Of a stretch of 64,000 bases of DNA, positions 42,153 to 50,829 are shown piece after piece; positions within the stretch are counted from its first letter, which is position 1; every line of letters begins with the position of its first letter. The notes under the pieces were generated by a model. The model was not told where the DNA came from. It saw only the letters and a program-made list of their open reading frames with translations, and did no database searches. Both the position numbers and the translations under genes were made by a program. Source of the DNA: Atlantibacter sp. RC6. Lineage in GTDB: Bacteria > Pseudomonadota > Gammaproteobacteria > Enterobacterales > Enterobacteriaceae. The stretch lies in contig NZ_JACHZE010000001.1 in assembly GCF_014193285.1 (NCBI RefSeq), forward strand, positions 434,001 through 498,000, in the 5' to 3' direction.

Positions 42153-42410
42153 TTATCGTTTTCCTGCATTAGGTAATGAAGAAATCAATGTGCAACCACA
42201 ACCACAGCGATGGCCATGCAGTGCAACAGGCTTGCCATTAATTTTTGAACCTTCATCACCCTCGGCAATAAATGTTTCGCCATGCACAGGACAGAATACT
42301 TTATCCATCAAACAGGCAACCTCCAGCCCCATAAACTTCACGCCGGAACTCCCTTCAAGCACTGTGCCGCCATGCGTTGTTTTATCATTAATACGAATTA
42401 CGCCCTGCAT
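42153..42410 (-). CDS. PAAR-repeat spike-tip protein
   Basis: An 85-residue stand-alone PAAR-domain protein that caps the VgrG trimer. Features include the N-terminal GVIRINDKTTHGG, CPVHGETF and a Cys/His-rich end HGHRCGCGC consistent with the zinc-binding tip. It has no effector extension, so cargo must load by another route. It lies between a hypothetical gene and the tssM-linked membrane protein. Confidence 0.85.
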   Translation of the reverse strand: MQGVIRINDKTTHGGTVLEGSSGVKFMGLEVACLMDKVFCPVHGETFIAEGDEGSKINGKPVALHGHRCGCGCTLISSLPNAGKR

Positions 42411-42420
42411 AATTATTCCT

Positions 42421-42738
42421 TTAATTCAGATAACACGCAGCCCCAAGTAAAACTATTGCTATGAATATGAGCCAGCGCCAAGGGGAGCCATACTTATCCA
42501 CCAAGCTCTTTTTGAGGATCCAACCAGAATTGTTGATAACACCAAAAACAGGATTCTTTATATCTGAGGTGCTGAATTTATAAGAATACTGTTCTCCAAT
42601 AGTGCCATCCGTTTTTATCCCCCATGACTTTCCAAAGCTAAATTCTTTTCGATTGCCCCATTGAACTTGTTTTTTGAAACCCACTCTCTCGTTGCTTATT
42701 TCAGTTTCAATATCGGTTGATTTTTCACTGTAAGTCAC
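42421..42738 (-). CDS. Hypothetical protein with C-terminal membrane anchor (105 aa)
   Basis: Not recognised. The N-terminal 80 residues are polar (KKQVQWGNRKEFSFGKSWGI); residues about 88-104 are hydrophobic (WLIFIAIVLLGAACYLN), suggesting a tail anchor. It is encoded between the SUMF1-type lipoproteins and PAAR within the AT-rich cargo segment and is 10 bases upstream of PAAR. A membrane-located immunity or accessory protein is possible but unsupported. Confidence 0.6.
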   Translation of the reverse strand: MTYSEKSTDIETEISNERVGFKKQVQWGNRKEFSFGKSWGIKTDGTIGEQYSYKFSTSDIKNPVFGVINNSGWILKKSLVDKYGSPWRWLIFIAIVLLGAACYLN

Positions 42739-42775
42739 TCGATTATTGGCTTCATTATTTCAATACTACCCAAGA

Positions 42776-42830
42776 GAGCACCGATAAGGAAAAGTCATAT
42801 AATAATATGAAATTGATATATTGCCTTTCA
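42776..42830 (-). pseudogene. Remnant of a third SUMF1-type lipoprotein gene start
   Basis: Directly after the stop of the last SUMF1 gene, the minus strand reads ATGAAAGGCAATATATCAAT and on to CTTTTCCTTATCGGTG. This aligns over about 55 bases, with a small gap, to the start and signal-peptide region of the gene beginning at 43799 (ATGAAAGACACTTTATATCA... CTTTTCTTTATCAGTGG). It stops after 21 codons. It lies in the same ATGA-overlap context that joins the two intact copies, so it looks like a decayed third copy. Confidence 0.65.
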
Positions 42831-42964
42831 TTTTATTGGCTCAGGAGAGTTAACCACGCAACGGACTGTTGTGCCATCCGGGAAATCATTATCTGGAATA
42901 TTATAACCACGGAAAAATGTCAGGCCGACGTCCCCTGTTGGATCAGGGTGATCTCCTCCGCGTC
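42827..42964 (-). repeat. Direct repeat: 3' end of SUMF1 copy 1
   Basis: This 138-base stretch is nearly identical to 43795-43932, the 3' end of copy 2, with only a handful of substitutions in the first 130 bases. It shows recent duplication or gene conversion between the two genes. Confidence 0.85.
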
Positions 42965-43799
42965 GCACTTTCCAGTACTGCCCGGTATCATCATCTTTTA
43001 TGACTGGCTTTTCTGGACCTTGGGGATCTTTTATTGGAGAGTATTTGTAGTAATCAGGATCATACCAGTCTTTTACCCACTCATAACCATTGTCAGCCAT
43101 GCCATACAAGCCAAGTAAAGAGGGTGGGTATTTATCTACTGGAAAAGAAACTGACAACGCATTTATTCCAAACTGTTCTTCAACTTTGCGTCTATCTACA
43201 TCAGTTGCGTAGTTTTCTCCTTGTCCATTTTTCTCATTTTCTCTCCAAACTCCATCATCTGTAGCTACTAAAATGTTACCCCCACGACTCCGTGCAGCAT
43301 ACTCCCATTGTGCCTCTGTCGGAAGCGAAAAAGGTAATCCAGATTCATTTTTCAACCAGCGACAGTAATTATTTGCTTCAGTCCAACGTACTATAGCGGG
43401 GCTATTTTTAAAGTGAGTCATTTCAGCTAATATGTCATTCCTCCATTTTTTATCGAATCCCTGCACGGGTAAGCCTGCCATTTTTAAAAAGAAATCATAA
43501 TCCTCATGTGTAACTTTAAATTTACCAATAGAATAACTGCTGAGTTCTACTTCATGAAGAGGTTTAGTATCTTTCTCTGGAGAACAATAAGGACCGCCAC
43601 CTCTCATTTTTTTGCAGAAATCTCCCATCCAGAAGGTGCCGCCTTTGACATACACCATGTCAGCTTTTACTCTTTTAATATATTGTTGTAGTTGAGCCTG
43701 TTCCTGGGGGGTATGGTTTATTGTGTTCGCTGAATTATCACAGCCACTGATAAAGAAAAGCAGAATAATAAGATTGAATTGATATAAAGTGTCTTTCAT
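42828..43799 (-). CDS. SUMF1/FGE-fold lipoprotein, copy 1 (putative immunity)
   Basis: A 323-residue protein with a lipoprotein signal (FFISGC, Cys20) and a formylglycine-generating-enzyme-like (SUMF1/EgtB/PvdO) fold: YVKGGTFWMGDF, KFKVTHEDYDFFLKMAG, LPTEAQWEYAARSRG, GLYGMADNGYEWVKDWYDP and RRGGDHPDP. Catalytic cysteines of true FGE are not obvious. It overlaps the end of copy 2 by 4 bases (ATGA). The pair follows the 771-residue putative effector and is the likely source of its immunity; that role is inferred from context. Confidence 0.78.
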   Translation of the reverse strand: MKDTLYQFNLIILLFFISGCDNSANTINHTPQEQAQLQQYIKRVKADMVYVKGGTFWMGDFCKKMRGGGPYCSPEKDTKPLHEVELSSYSIGKFKVTHEDYDFFLKMAGLPVQGFDKKWRNDILAEMTHFKNSPAIVRWTEANNYCRWLKNESGLPFSLPTEAQWEYAARSRGGNILVATDDGVWRENEKNGQGENYATDVDRRKVEEQFGINALSVSFPVDKYPPSLLGLYGMADNGYEWVKDWYDPDYYKYSPIKDPQGPEKPVIKDDDTGQYWKVRRGGDHPDPTGDVGLTFFRGYNIPDNDFPDGTTVRCVVNSPEPIK

Positions 43800-43932
43800 T
43801 TTATTGGCTCAGGAGAGTTAACGACGCAACGGACTGTTGTGCCATCCGGGAAATCATTATCTGGAATATTATACCCACGGAAAAATGTCAGGCCGACGTC
43901 CCCTGTGGGATCAGGGTTATTTCCTCCGCGCC
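43795..43932 (-). repeat. Direct repeat: 3' end of SUMF1 copy 2
   Basis: Partner of the repeat at 42827-42964; includes the last conserved PDPTGDVGLTFFRGYN region and the shared PEPIK end of the proteins. Confidence 0.85.
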
Positions 43933-44767
43933 TAACTTTCCAGTACTGTCCGGTATCTTTGTCTTTAACAACAGGTTTTTCGGGGCCTTGAGGATCTTTT
44001 TGTGATGGATATTTGTAATAATCAGGATCATACCAGTCTTTTACCCACTCATAACCATTGTCTGCCATACCATACAAACCCAATGGCGTAGCAGGATATT
44101 TATCCACAGGAAAGTGAACCAAAACACCATTTATTCCAAATTTGTCTTCAACTATTTGTCTGTCTTCATCAGTTGCATAATTTTCGCCTTGTTTTGTTTT
44201 ACTGTCCTCACGCCAAACACCAGTATCTGTAGCAACTAATATATATTTCCCATGACTGCGCGCTGCGTACTCCCACTGTGCTTCAGTTGGAAGAGAGAAT
44301 GGTAGTCCTGTCTCTTTTTTAAGCCAAGAACAATAATTATGTGACTCACTCCAGGTTACTACTGCTGGACTATTCTCGAAGAGTGTCATAGTCGCCAGCA
44401 TATCTACCTCGAACTTTTCTTTAAAATATTGTTTTGGTAAGCCAGCCATTTTGAGATAAAAATCATAGTCCTCATGCGTAACTTTAAATTTACCAATAGA
44501 ATAACTGCTGAGTTCAACCTCATGAAGAGGTTTGGTGTCTTTCTCTGGAGAACAATAAGGACCGCCATCTCTCATTTTCTTGCAGAAATCCCCCATCCAG
44601 AAAGTACCACCTTTGATATAGACCAGGTCGGACTTTACTTTATTTATGTATTGTTGAATTTCTTCCTGCTCCTGCGGAGAATGTTTTATAGACTGACTGG
44701 AATTATCACAACCGCTACCAATTAAAAAAAGAAAGACACTATATCTATATAGTCTGTAGTTATTCAT
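43796..44767 (-). CDS. SUMF1/FGE-fold lipoprotein, copy 2 (putative immunity)
   Basis: Paralogue of the next gene, also 323 residues, with lipobox IGSGC (Cys20) and the same SUMF1-fold landmarks (YIKGGTFWMGDFCKKM, LPTEAQWEYAARSHG, RRGGNNPDPTGDVG). Its start codon shares one base with the stop of the 771-residue candidate effector (TAATG), so the two are translationally coupled. That makes it the best candidate cognate immunity protein. The 3' ends of copies 1 and 2 are nearly identical in DNA, while the middles have diverged. Confidence 0.8.
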   Translation of the reverse strand: MNNYRLYRYSVFLFLIGSGCDNSSQSIKHSPQEQEEIQQYINKVKSDLVYIKGGTFWMGDFCKKMRDGGPYCSPEKDTKPLHEVELSSYSIGKFKVTHEDYDFYLKMAGLPKQYFKEKFEVDMLATMTLFENSPAVVTWSESHNYCSWLKKETGLPFSLPTEAQWEYAARSHGKYILVATDTGVWREDSKTKQGENYATDEDRQIVEDKFGINGVLVHFPVDKYPATPLGLYGMADNGYEWVKDWYDPDYYKYPSQKDPQGPEKPVVKDKDTGQYWKVRRGGNNPDPTGDVGLTFFRGYNIPDNDFPDGTTVRCVVNSPEPIK

Positions 44768-47082
44768 TATTCATTCCCTTCCCATTTTTGCTTATACTGA
44801 GGGTCGACTGGTACAAAATGACATAGGGAGCTATAGAATGGGTTATCATCACAGTGTAAATAATACTGTTTAGAACAATTAGGGGAAAATGCATACCCAT
44901 AGGCGGGTTTATTTTTCAAACGACTTAATACTTCGTCAAAATCCCTCAGGTTTAACCTATCAATGATAACTTCTAGCTCTTTATCTCGGTTAAACCCTAT
45001 CTGCAAAAATTCAGTCAAATTCTCTTGAGCTAGTTTGACTATGGTATCTTCATTGCCCGGAAAGACTGTTCCTTCCTTAGTAATTCGTGTCAATACCTTC
45101 TTCCATTCCCGCTTAGTCTGAATACTGGATAAAATATACAACACAGCCGTCTTTCTATTTTTCCCAGCATCAGGTAAAAAACCATCCCCTTGATTATTAA
45201 TATCTATACGATCATATGCGCCATCACCCGTAAGGATATACAGAGCAACACCTTTTGCTTCAGGAGAAAACAAATAAACGCTACCGGGATTTGAATTAAT
45301 CATGTCAGAAAAATCATTACGTGCAGTTGATTGTTTTTTTGCTTCGAGGATTTCATCAACATTTTTAACAATAAACGAATTAAAATCAGATAATATATTT
45401 ACAAATTCAACTCGTGCTTTATTATAATATTCATCATAAATTTCTTTACCACCCATTACCAATATATAAGACAACGCAAGGAATGCTTCCTTAGTAATAA
45501 TAGTCAAATGTTTATAATCAATACCATACAACTGATAAATGACCCAGATAGCGAACTCCTGGAACAGTTCAGGCGTAATTTCACCTTCAACCTCACCTTT
45601 TGCCCCTGGCCCCAGACACAAACTGCCTTTAATATGGAATCTGAACTTTCCTTTTACAAACCGGACTCTGAATTCACCGCTCAGGCCGATGCCTAACTCC
45701 ACATCGCCTCCCAGAGTCAACGAGGCGAAGTCCTCGAATTTTCCCAGATGTGCTTCTTTTTTCTTTTCTGACTGCCTGACAGGAGGAAGTATTTCCTTTA
45801 GTGCGGGTGAATCTAACCCAAAGGTATGCAATATATTCGGCAGTTCGTCCACCAACGAATCAAAGGGCTTTAACCACTGTATTGCCCCGCCCAGACTGCC
45901 ACCGACTTTTGCGCCACCAAAGGCTTCCCCCTTCAGCTCCAGCCCCTTGGGGTTCTCTTTGCTGTCTTTGATTGTTACCCCTTCTTTTTTCCGTGTAGCA
46001 AAACGCGAACCCGGCGTGCGGTTTCCCATCAATAATTGCTTATTACCGAACGTAACAAATTGCAGGTTGCCTTCCGCCTGCGCTGAGGCGCCGACATAAC
46101 CCGTAAGCTCTCCGTCAATCTTTGCCCGTAAAATCCCAATATTTGCTTCTTTAGTATCATTGACCATAAATTTAAGTTCCCAACCAACCCGGTCTGGAAC
46201 ATAAATGGTTGAGTTCACTTTACCACAAAAAACGGCTAAATCTGCTTTCGCCTCGCCTTTTATATGGACATCACCACTATCCGGGTTCCATGTATTCAGC
46301 GTGGAGGCATTGGCAGTCAGCCGAAGAAATTGTGCTCCAGCAGAGACATCAATATAAGTTCCTTCTTTAGTATATTCTTTATACTGATTATTCCATGCTT
46401 CGGCCCAGTCTGTCAGCGTAGTTTCATAGCTAATATCCGCGCTAACGCTCATGGTATTATCCATCATCTGTTTGATGACTTTTTGTGCGGAAGATAATTT
46501 TGTTTTTAACGCACTGATATTTATTCCCGTAATGTTGCCTTTATCATCTTTAGTAAAGATCGTCTCACCGCTAAACGTATCAACAGAAATGATAGTAAAT
46601 TTACTTTTATACGCATCATAATCAGACTGTTTGACATACGAATAACATCGACCATAAATTCCTTTGTTTAAAGGCTGAAGGGGAATCAGCTCAATCACGG
46701 GTTTATAGCCTGTCTGTTCATTAAGCTCGCCCAACTCAGCCTGGAGTTCTTTCGTTGCTTTATCAAGAGCGGTTTCAGTTGAGGTAATTTTATCCTCATA
46801 CTCCGTGAGCTTATCTTTATTGGCAATATCTTTCAGATTATTACCATATTTTTCTATTGCCTGTGAATAATCCGCTTTGGCCTTATGCTGTTTATCTACC
46901 AGCTCACAAAGTTTACTCATCGCCTTTTCAAATTCAGCGGCATCGGCTTCTTCTATGAAAATCAGTTCAAGAGTTTCTATTCTGAAATAACATTGACACG
47001 ATTTATGAAGAACGACTTTGAAATTTTTTTCTACTTTACTTAATGAATGTTCTGCAGCGGATGTTTCTTGCTCACTCATCAT
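44767..47082 (-). CDS. Large candidate T6SS effector downstream of vgrG (771 aa)
   Basis: Not recognised as a characterised toxin. An N-terminal domain with VVLHKSCQCYFRIETLELIF is followed by a likely coiled coil at about 50-125, an irregular middle, two glycine-rich beta-like stretches near 380-400 (GEAFGGAKVGGSLGGAIQWL) and 450-500 (ASLTLGGDVELGIGLSGEF), and a hydrophobic region near 510-560 (WVIYQLYG, then FLALSYILVMGG). This layout is more like a membrane-acting toxin than an enzyme; no catalytic motif is visible. It starts 11 bases after vgrG, after AGGGAGA, and is coupled to the SUMF1 lipoprotein. Effector identity is inferred from position. Confidence 0.68.
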   Translation of the reverse strand: MMSEQETSAAEHSLSKVEKNFKVVLHKSCQCYFRIETLELIFIEEADAAEFEKAMSKLCELVDKQHKAKADYSQAIEKYGNNLKDIANKDKLTEYEDKITSTETALDKATKELQAELGELNEQTGYKPVIELIPLQPLNKGIYGRCYSYVKQSDYDAYKSKFTIISVDTFSGETIFTKDDKGNITGINISALKTKLSSAQKVIKQMMDNTMSVSADISYETTLTDWAEAWNNQYKEYTKEGTYIDVSAGAQFLRLTANASTLNTWNPDSGDVHIKGEAKADLAVFCGKVNSTIYVPDRVGWELKFMVNDTKEANIGILRAKIDGELTGYVGASAQAEGNLQFVTFGNKQLLMGNRTPGSRFATRKKEGVTIKDSKENPKGLELKGEAFGGAKVGGSLGGAIQWLKPFDSLVDELPNILHTFGLDSPALKEILPPVRQSEKKKEAHLGKFEDFASLTLGGDVELGIGLSGEFRVRFVKGKFRFHIKGSLCLGPGAKGEVEGEITPELFQEFAIWVIYQLYGIDYKHLTIITKEAFLALSYILVMGGKEIYDEYYNKARVEFVNILSDFNSFIVKNVDEILEAKKQSTARNDFSDMINSNPGSVYLFSPEAKGVALYILTGDGAYDRIDINNQGDGFLPDAGKNRKTAVLYILSSIQTKREWKKVLTRITKEGTVFPGNEDTIVKLAQENLTEFLQIGFNRDKELEVIIDRLNLRDFDEVLSRLKNKPAYGYAFSPNCSKQYYLHCDDNPFYSSLCHFVPVDPQYKQKWEGNE

Positions 47083-47093
47083 CTTCTCCCTGA

Positions 47094-49625
47094 TTATTCA
47101 AAAAATAATTTAATCGTTTTCGGGTCAACACCATAATGGGCTTGCGTATAGCCATTTTCATCTGTGACGCCACGAATAACTTGTCCATCCTCTGTTTCTA
47201 TCCGATAAGGGATGTAGGGTTTAGGCTGATTATTGGCCTGATCCTGGATCTGGAATCCACCATTCATTGGGTTATGAAACTCGGGATCGCTTACCGTCAT
47301 GGGAGAAAGAGCCTGTTCAAGCGAAGCGCTTCCGCCCCATAAAATATTTGTGCTTTTAAGCTCTATTTTTCCTGGGGCACCAATTTCGACAGATCCATCT
47401 TTTATTTTTATGTACGCACCGCCTTTACTGGTCAGGGTAATCCCCTTAGCCGCATTCAGTACTATCTCACCGTTAACGCTGTTGATATTCATTATTTTGT
47501 CTGACTGTATTCGCATAGCGTCAGTTTGCGCCTGAATATCCACTTTGCCTCTGGCAGCAAATATTGTCATCCCCATCCGCTGGGCAAACAAGCTAATAGC
47601 CTCTCCTGCAGCAAGGGTAAATTTCTTCATTATGCTCATATCCACATTCTCACCCGCTGTGGCGGTCAGCGTATGGCCAGCTGAGAGTTGGATATTTTTC
47701 GGTGTCACAAGACCGATCCCTGCCGGGGCAGAGGCCAGTAATCCGGCCCCTTTCAATTGGGCCAAAACATTACCGAGTTGTTGTTGAGAGCCCACATCAG
47801 ATTCCATAGCACCTGATGTATTGGCACTTTGCGCCAGAGCGGTCACCAACTGTAGTGCGGCCTGCAATTGAGCAACAGCAGCATTCATATCCAGCATTTG
47901 TCCCTGCGCTTTAGGCTGATTATCGGCACTGATGAAAATCCCCTTGCCGCCCCGAATACTCACCCAGTCGTCAGTTCGTAATTCTGCACCTTCACCTCGC
48001 AGTGCCCGGGAAGCGTCTACATTGTGACCTAAATTAAGTTGGGTCTTACCCCCGTACTCCGTACTGAGTTTGACGTGCTCCTCGCCACGCTTGTCTTCCA
48101 TGCGCAGCTTATTCAGGCCCGCAGTGCGGATAACGTTGCGCGTGCTGTTCAGTTCAGTAACGTGGTCAACGTGGCGAGAATCGTGCAGGGCATGGGCGAT
48201 ATACGGGCGATCCGGATCGCCTTCGTGGAACGCAATAGCAACTTCCGTGCCCTGAATCAACGGGAAGTGGAAGCCGTACTTATCACCACCGTAAGGTTTG
48301 GCAAAACGTACCGGCATACTTTCCATGCCCTGACGCTTGTCATCGCGGTCGGCATCGAATTTTACCCGGTACATGCCCGACGCATCCTGCCAGGCGTAAA
48401 TATCATTGGCCTTCGCACTGGTCACGCGCGCCATCAGGGTGCCGCTGACCACCGGGCGCTTTTTGGGGGCTGGACGCCAGCAGCGGTTCTCGTAATACGG
48501 CATCCCTTCCCACATCACTATCAGAGCATCTTTACGGCTGGCAATGTAACCCGTGCGGGTGATGATAATGCCGTTCTCTGTTTCAGACGGCAGGGTCGGC
48601 GGTACAGTCTGTTCACTAATGGTCAGTACCTGTGCCGGAGAAAGCCGCGCATCATTACTGCTGCCACTGACCGTGGTCTGGTTCGACAGAAAACGCTCAT
48701 GCTCCAGGCGTGCCCAGAAGTTGCCGGTTTCCGCTGTCGGATTAATTTTGTCGCCACGCTCAAGGTGACGCGGGCGATAGTGATACACATCACCGTAAGT
48801 CATTCCCTCACCGTCGCCCCGGGTCATGTCCGCCGGAACGGACATCAGGATGTTCTGCGCCTCGCGATGGTTATAATCATTGGCGGTAACCGAACGCTCC
48901 ACCACATTGTGCCGGACGTTGACGCCCCACACTGAATCCACCGCATTATCATTCATCCCCGACGGGCTGTTGAGCGGCAGCGTTTTACCAAACGTCCAGG
49001 CACTTTGCTTGTCCGCGAAATGCACCACTTCGGTCTGGGTGTCGGGTTGCAGGGTAAAGAAGTAGAATATGCCCACTTCGGCCAGCAGACGTTCAATGAA
49101 GGCGAGGTCGTTCTCCTGATACTGGTTAATCTGTTCACGCTTCGGATAGTCGGCTTTGAGGGTGAATTCATATTCCCAGCCTTTCAGGCCGTGCTCCTGC
49201 AATACTTCGGTGACGACTTCCGGTACCGACTTATTGACAAAAAAGCGGTGGGTACGGAATTGCTTGCGCAGTAAAGACAGGAATGGCTCAATAATAATCT
49301 GGTACGTCGCCTGGTCACGTGAACCACTGATACGCTTAAAATGGGTCACCACGCCGTGCACCACTTTCTCCCCGGTCAGCCCCATCAGTGGTCCGGTTCC
49401 CATGGTCAGCGTTGCTGGTTTACTCAACAGTTGTGCTGAACTAATGTTTTTATTAATGCTGGTAAAGATAACGTCGTAGTGGTAAAGCTCACTCATGAAC
49501 TCATTACCGCTGAACTCTTCCACATCCAGTGAGGCAGTGCAGGACGGAATATCAAGACGGTAGCGGTTCAGTCCGCCTTCAGTTAGCGCAGATAAGGGGT
49601 TATTCAGTGTATCGTTCAGACTCAT
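47094..49625 (-). CDS. vgrG: T6SS spike protein VgrG with C-terminal extension
   Basis: Trimeric spike (TssI) of 843 residues. The gp27-like head includes YHYDVIFTSINKN, VVHGVVTHFKRISGSRDQAT (about 90-110 region) and FIERLLAEVGIFYFF; the gp5 OB region has VKFDADRDDKRQGMESMPVR and the GEEHVKLSTEYGGKTQLNLG stretch; DUF2345 follows. The C-terminus adds about 60 residues after the beta-helix (PYIPYRIETEDGQVIRGVTD, then ENGYTQAHYGVDPKTIKLFF), a transthyretin-like end that may carry cargo. The start MSLNDTLNNPL has GGAG upstream; an 18-codon in-frame extension is unlikely. Confidence 0.94.
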   Translation of the reverse strand: MSLNDTLNNPLSALTEGGLNRYRLDIPSCTASLDVEEFSGNEFMSELYHYDVIFTSINKNISSAQLLSKPATLTMGTGPLMGLTGEKVVHGVVTHFKRISGSRDQATYQIIIEPFLSLLRKQFRTHRFFVNKSVPEVVTEVLQEHGLKGWEYEFTLKADYPKREQINQYQENDLAFIERLLAEVGIFYFFTLQPDTQTEVVHFADKQSAWTFGKTLPLNSPSGMNDNAVDSVWGVNVRHNVVERSVTANDYNHREAQNILMSVPADMTRGDGEGMTYGDVYHYRPRHLERGDKINPTAETGNFWARLEHERFLSNQTTVSGSSNDARLSPAQVLTISEQTVPPTLPSETENGIIITRTGYIASRKDALIVMWEGMPYYENRCWRPAPKKRPVVSGTLMARVTSAKANDIYAWQDASGMYRVKFDADRDDKRQGMESMPVRFAKPYGGDKYGFHFPLIQGTEVAIAFHEGDPDRPYIAHALHDSRHVDHVTELNSTRNVIRTAGLNKLRMEDKRGEEHVKLSTEYGGKTQLNLGHNVDASRALRGEGAELRTDDWVSIRGGKGIFISADNQPKAQGQMLDMNAAVAQLQAALQLVTALAQSANTSGAMESDVGSQQQLGNVLAQLKGAGLLASAPAGIGLVTPKNIQLSAGHTLTATAGENVDMSIMKKFTLAAGEAISLFAQRMGMTIFAARGKVDIQAQTDAMRIQSDKIMNINSVNGEIVLNAAKGITLTSKGGAYIKIKDGSVEIGAPGKIELKSTNILWGGSASLEQALSPMTVSDPEFHNPMNGGFQIQDQANNQPKPYIPYRIETEDGQVIRGVTDENGYTQAHYGVDPKTIKLFFE

Positions 49626-49793
49626 AATATTGGCTCCATAGGGTAATATGTCGTCCATGACTGTGTTACCGACAGGCAATTAGCAGGTTTAATCAGAAGG
49701 TGCTTAACGAGTGCGAAAAAGAGTGATTACAACTCGAGTACCGGGAGATATCGAGCAGCAAGAATAAAACTACTTTGCCTTCGGAAATTATGA

Positions 49794-50258
49794 TCAATCT
49801 TTAATCATTTCATCATAGGGCCTAAGGATCTCCATGTCATTGGGCCGTATGCTATAAACCACGCCCTTTCTCACTTCCAGTGCGGAAACTATACGTCGAG
49901 GGTGATCTGCATGTTTTAAAGATGCAAAACTGGCTTGTATAAAATACTCACCATCTTTATTGAACTTATAAAATGATGGTGGAATGCAAAGTAATTCATT
50001 ATTTATGCGCAAGGATGGGTTAAATATAATGTTTTCATCTTTGGGTTTTGTTCCCCTGGGATTAATGGAGATATATTTTAATACATAGCCATCACTATTA
50101 TTGACAGCGAAACAAACACTTCCATTATTAACGGTTACATGCCCCTCCTCATCTGGCTCAAGCCTGTCACCAGCCCCAGGACACCCAGTTAATGTTTGTA
50201 AGCATATAATAGCAAACAGGCTTACACGCAGAGTCCGACACACTTCTAAAATCACCAT
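49794..50258 (-). CDS. Putative immunity lipoprotein of module B
   Basis: A 154-residue lipoprotein with lipobox LTGC (acylated Cys26) followed by PGAGDRLEPDEEGH. It is a divergent paralogue of the module A lipoprotein at 34923-35360: the lipobox region is conserved, the rest much less so. It overlaps the upstream HExxH gene by 7 bases. Immunity role is inferred from this coupling. Confidence 0.72.
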   Translation of the reverse strand: MVILEVCRTLRVSLFAIICLQTLTGCPGAGDRLEPDEEGHVTVNNGSVCFAVNNSDGYVLKYISINPRGTKPKDENIIFNPSLRINNELLCIPPSFYKFNKDGEYFIQASFASLKHADHPRRIVSALEVRKGVVYSIRPNDMEILRPYDEMIKD

Positions 50259-50815
50259 GGGAACCCTCTTAACGCGTATTTATACTTTTGTCGAATGATA
50301 GACTCCGAAATATCACCATCCAAAGTTATACTATGGTCAATCCTGAGCTTTAACCAGCCATAATAGTCTTCTGTTTGCAAAGTAAAACTATCCGCAATAA
50401 TCTGCGCCTGCTGTTCCATCGGATACTCACTCAACAAACGACCATCAAGTGTATAACGATAACTAACCATCCAACTCACAAGTCCCCTGCCTATCACATT
50501 CATTCCTCTTTCCCGCTGCCACACATGACTCATTTCGTGAATAAATAAATGACGTAAAAATGGCAAGCTTTTTGAGAAGTCATCGCGATACCAATACCGG
50601 AAATATATTTCACCATTAGGGGTCATTGCTGTATGTTCATCCTGCAACCCAAATGGCAGATAGCTATCGTGATGGATTTTTACCTTCTCGTAATCGATCC
50701 GGCTACCAAATACCGTTCTGGCTAAGGCGATCTCTCCGGTGGTCAGTTCTCTGGCTGAATCATCGCTCTGTTTATTGTCGTTCTTTTTCTTCTTGCTGGC
50801 ATCATCAATAGACAT
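50252..50815 (-). CDS. Small HExxH metalloprotease-like putative T6SS effector, module B
   Basis: A 187-residue paralogue of the protein at 35351-35890. A Lys/Asp-rich N-terminus (ASKKKKNDNKQSDD) precedes the shared core with zinc motif His93-Glu94-x-x-His97 (HEMSHVWQ) and putative third ligand Glu134 (YPMEQQAQIIADSF). It lies between clpV (14-base gap) and its lipoprotein. As with module A, activity and substrate are unknown; a cell-wall or periplasmic protein target would fit a lipoprotein immunity factor. Confidence 0.7.
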   Translation of the reverse strand: MSIDDASKKKKNDNKQSDDSARELTTGEIALARTVFGSRIDYEKVKIHHDSYLPFGLQDEHTAMTPNGEIYFRYWYRDDFSKSLPFLRHLFIHEMSHVWQRERGMNVIGRGLVSWMVSYRYTLDGRLLSEYPMEQQAQIIADSFTLQTEDYYGWLKLRIDHSITLDGDISESIIRQKYKYALRGFPW

Positions 50816-50829
50816 TCCCTGCCTCCGGA

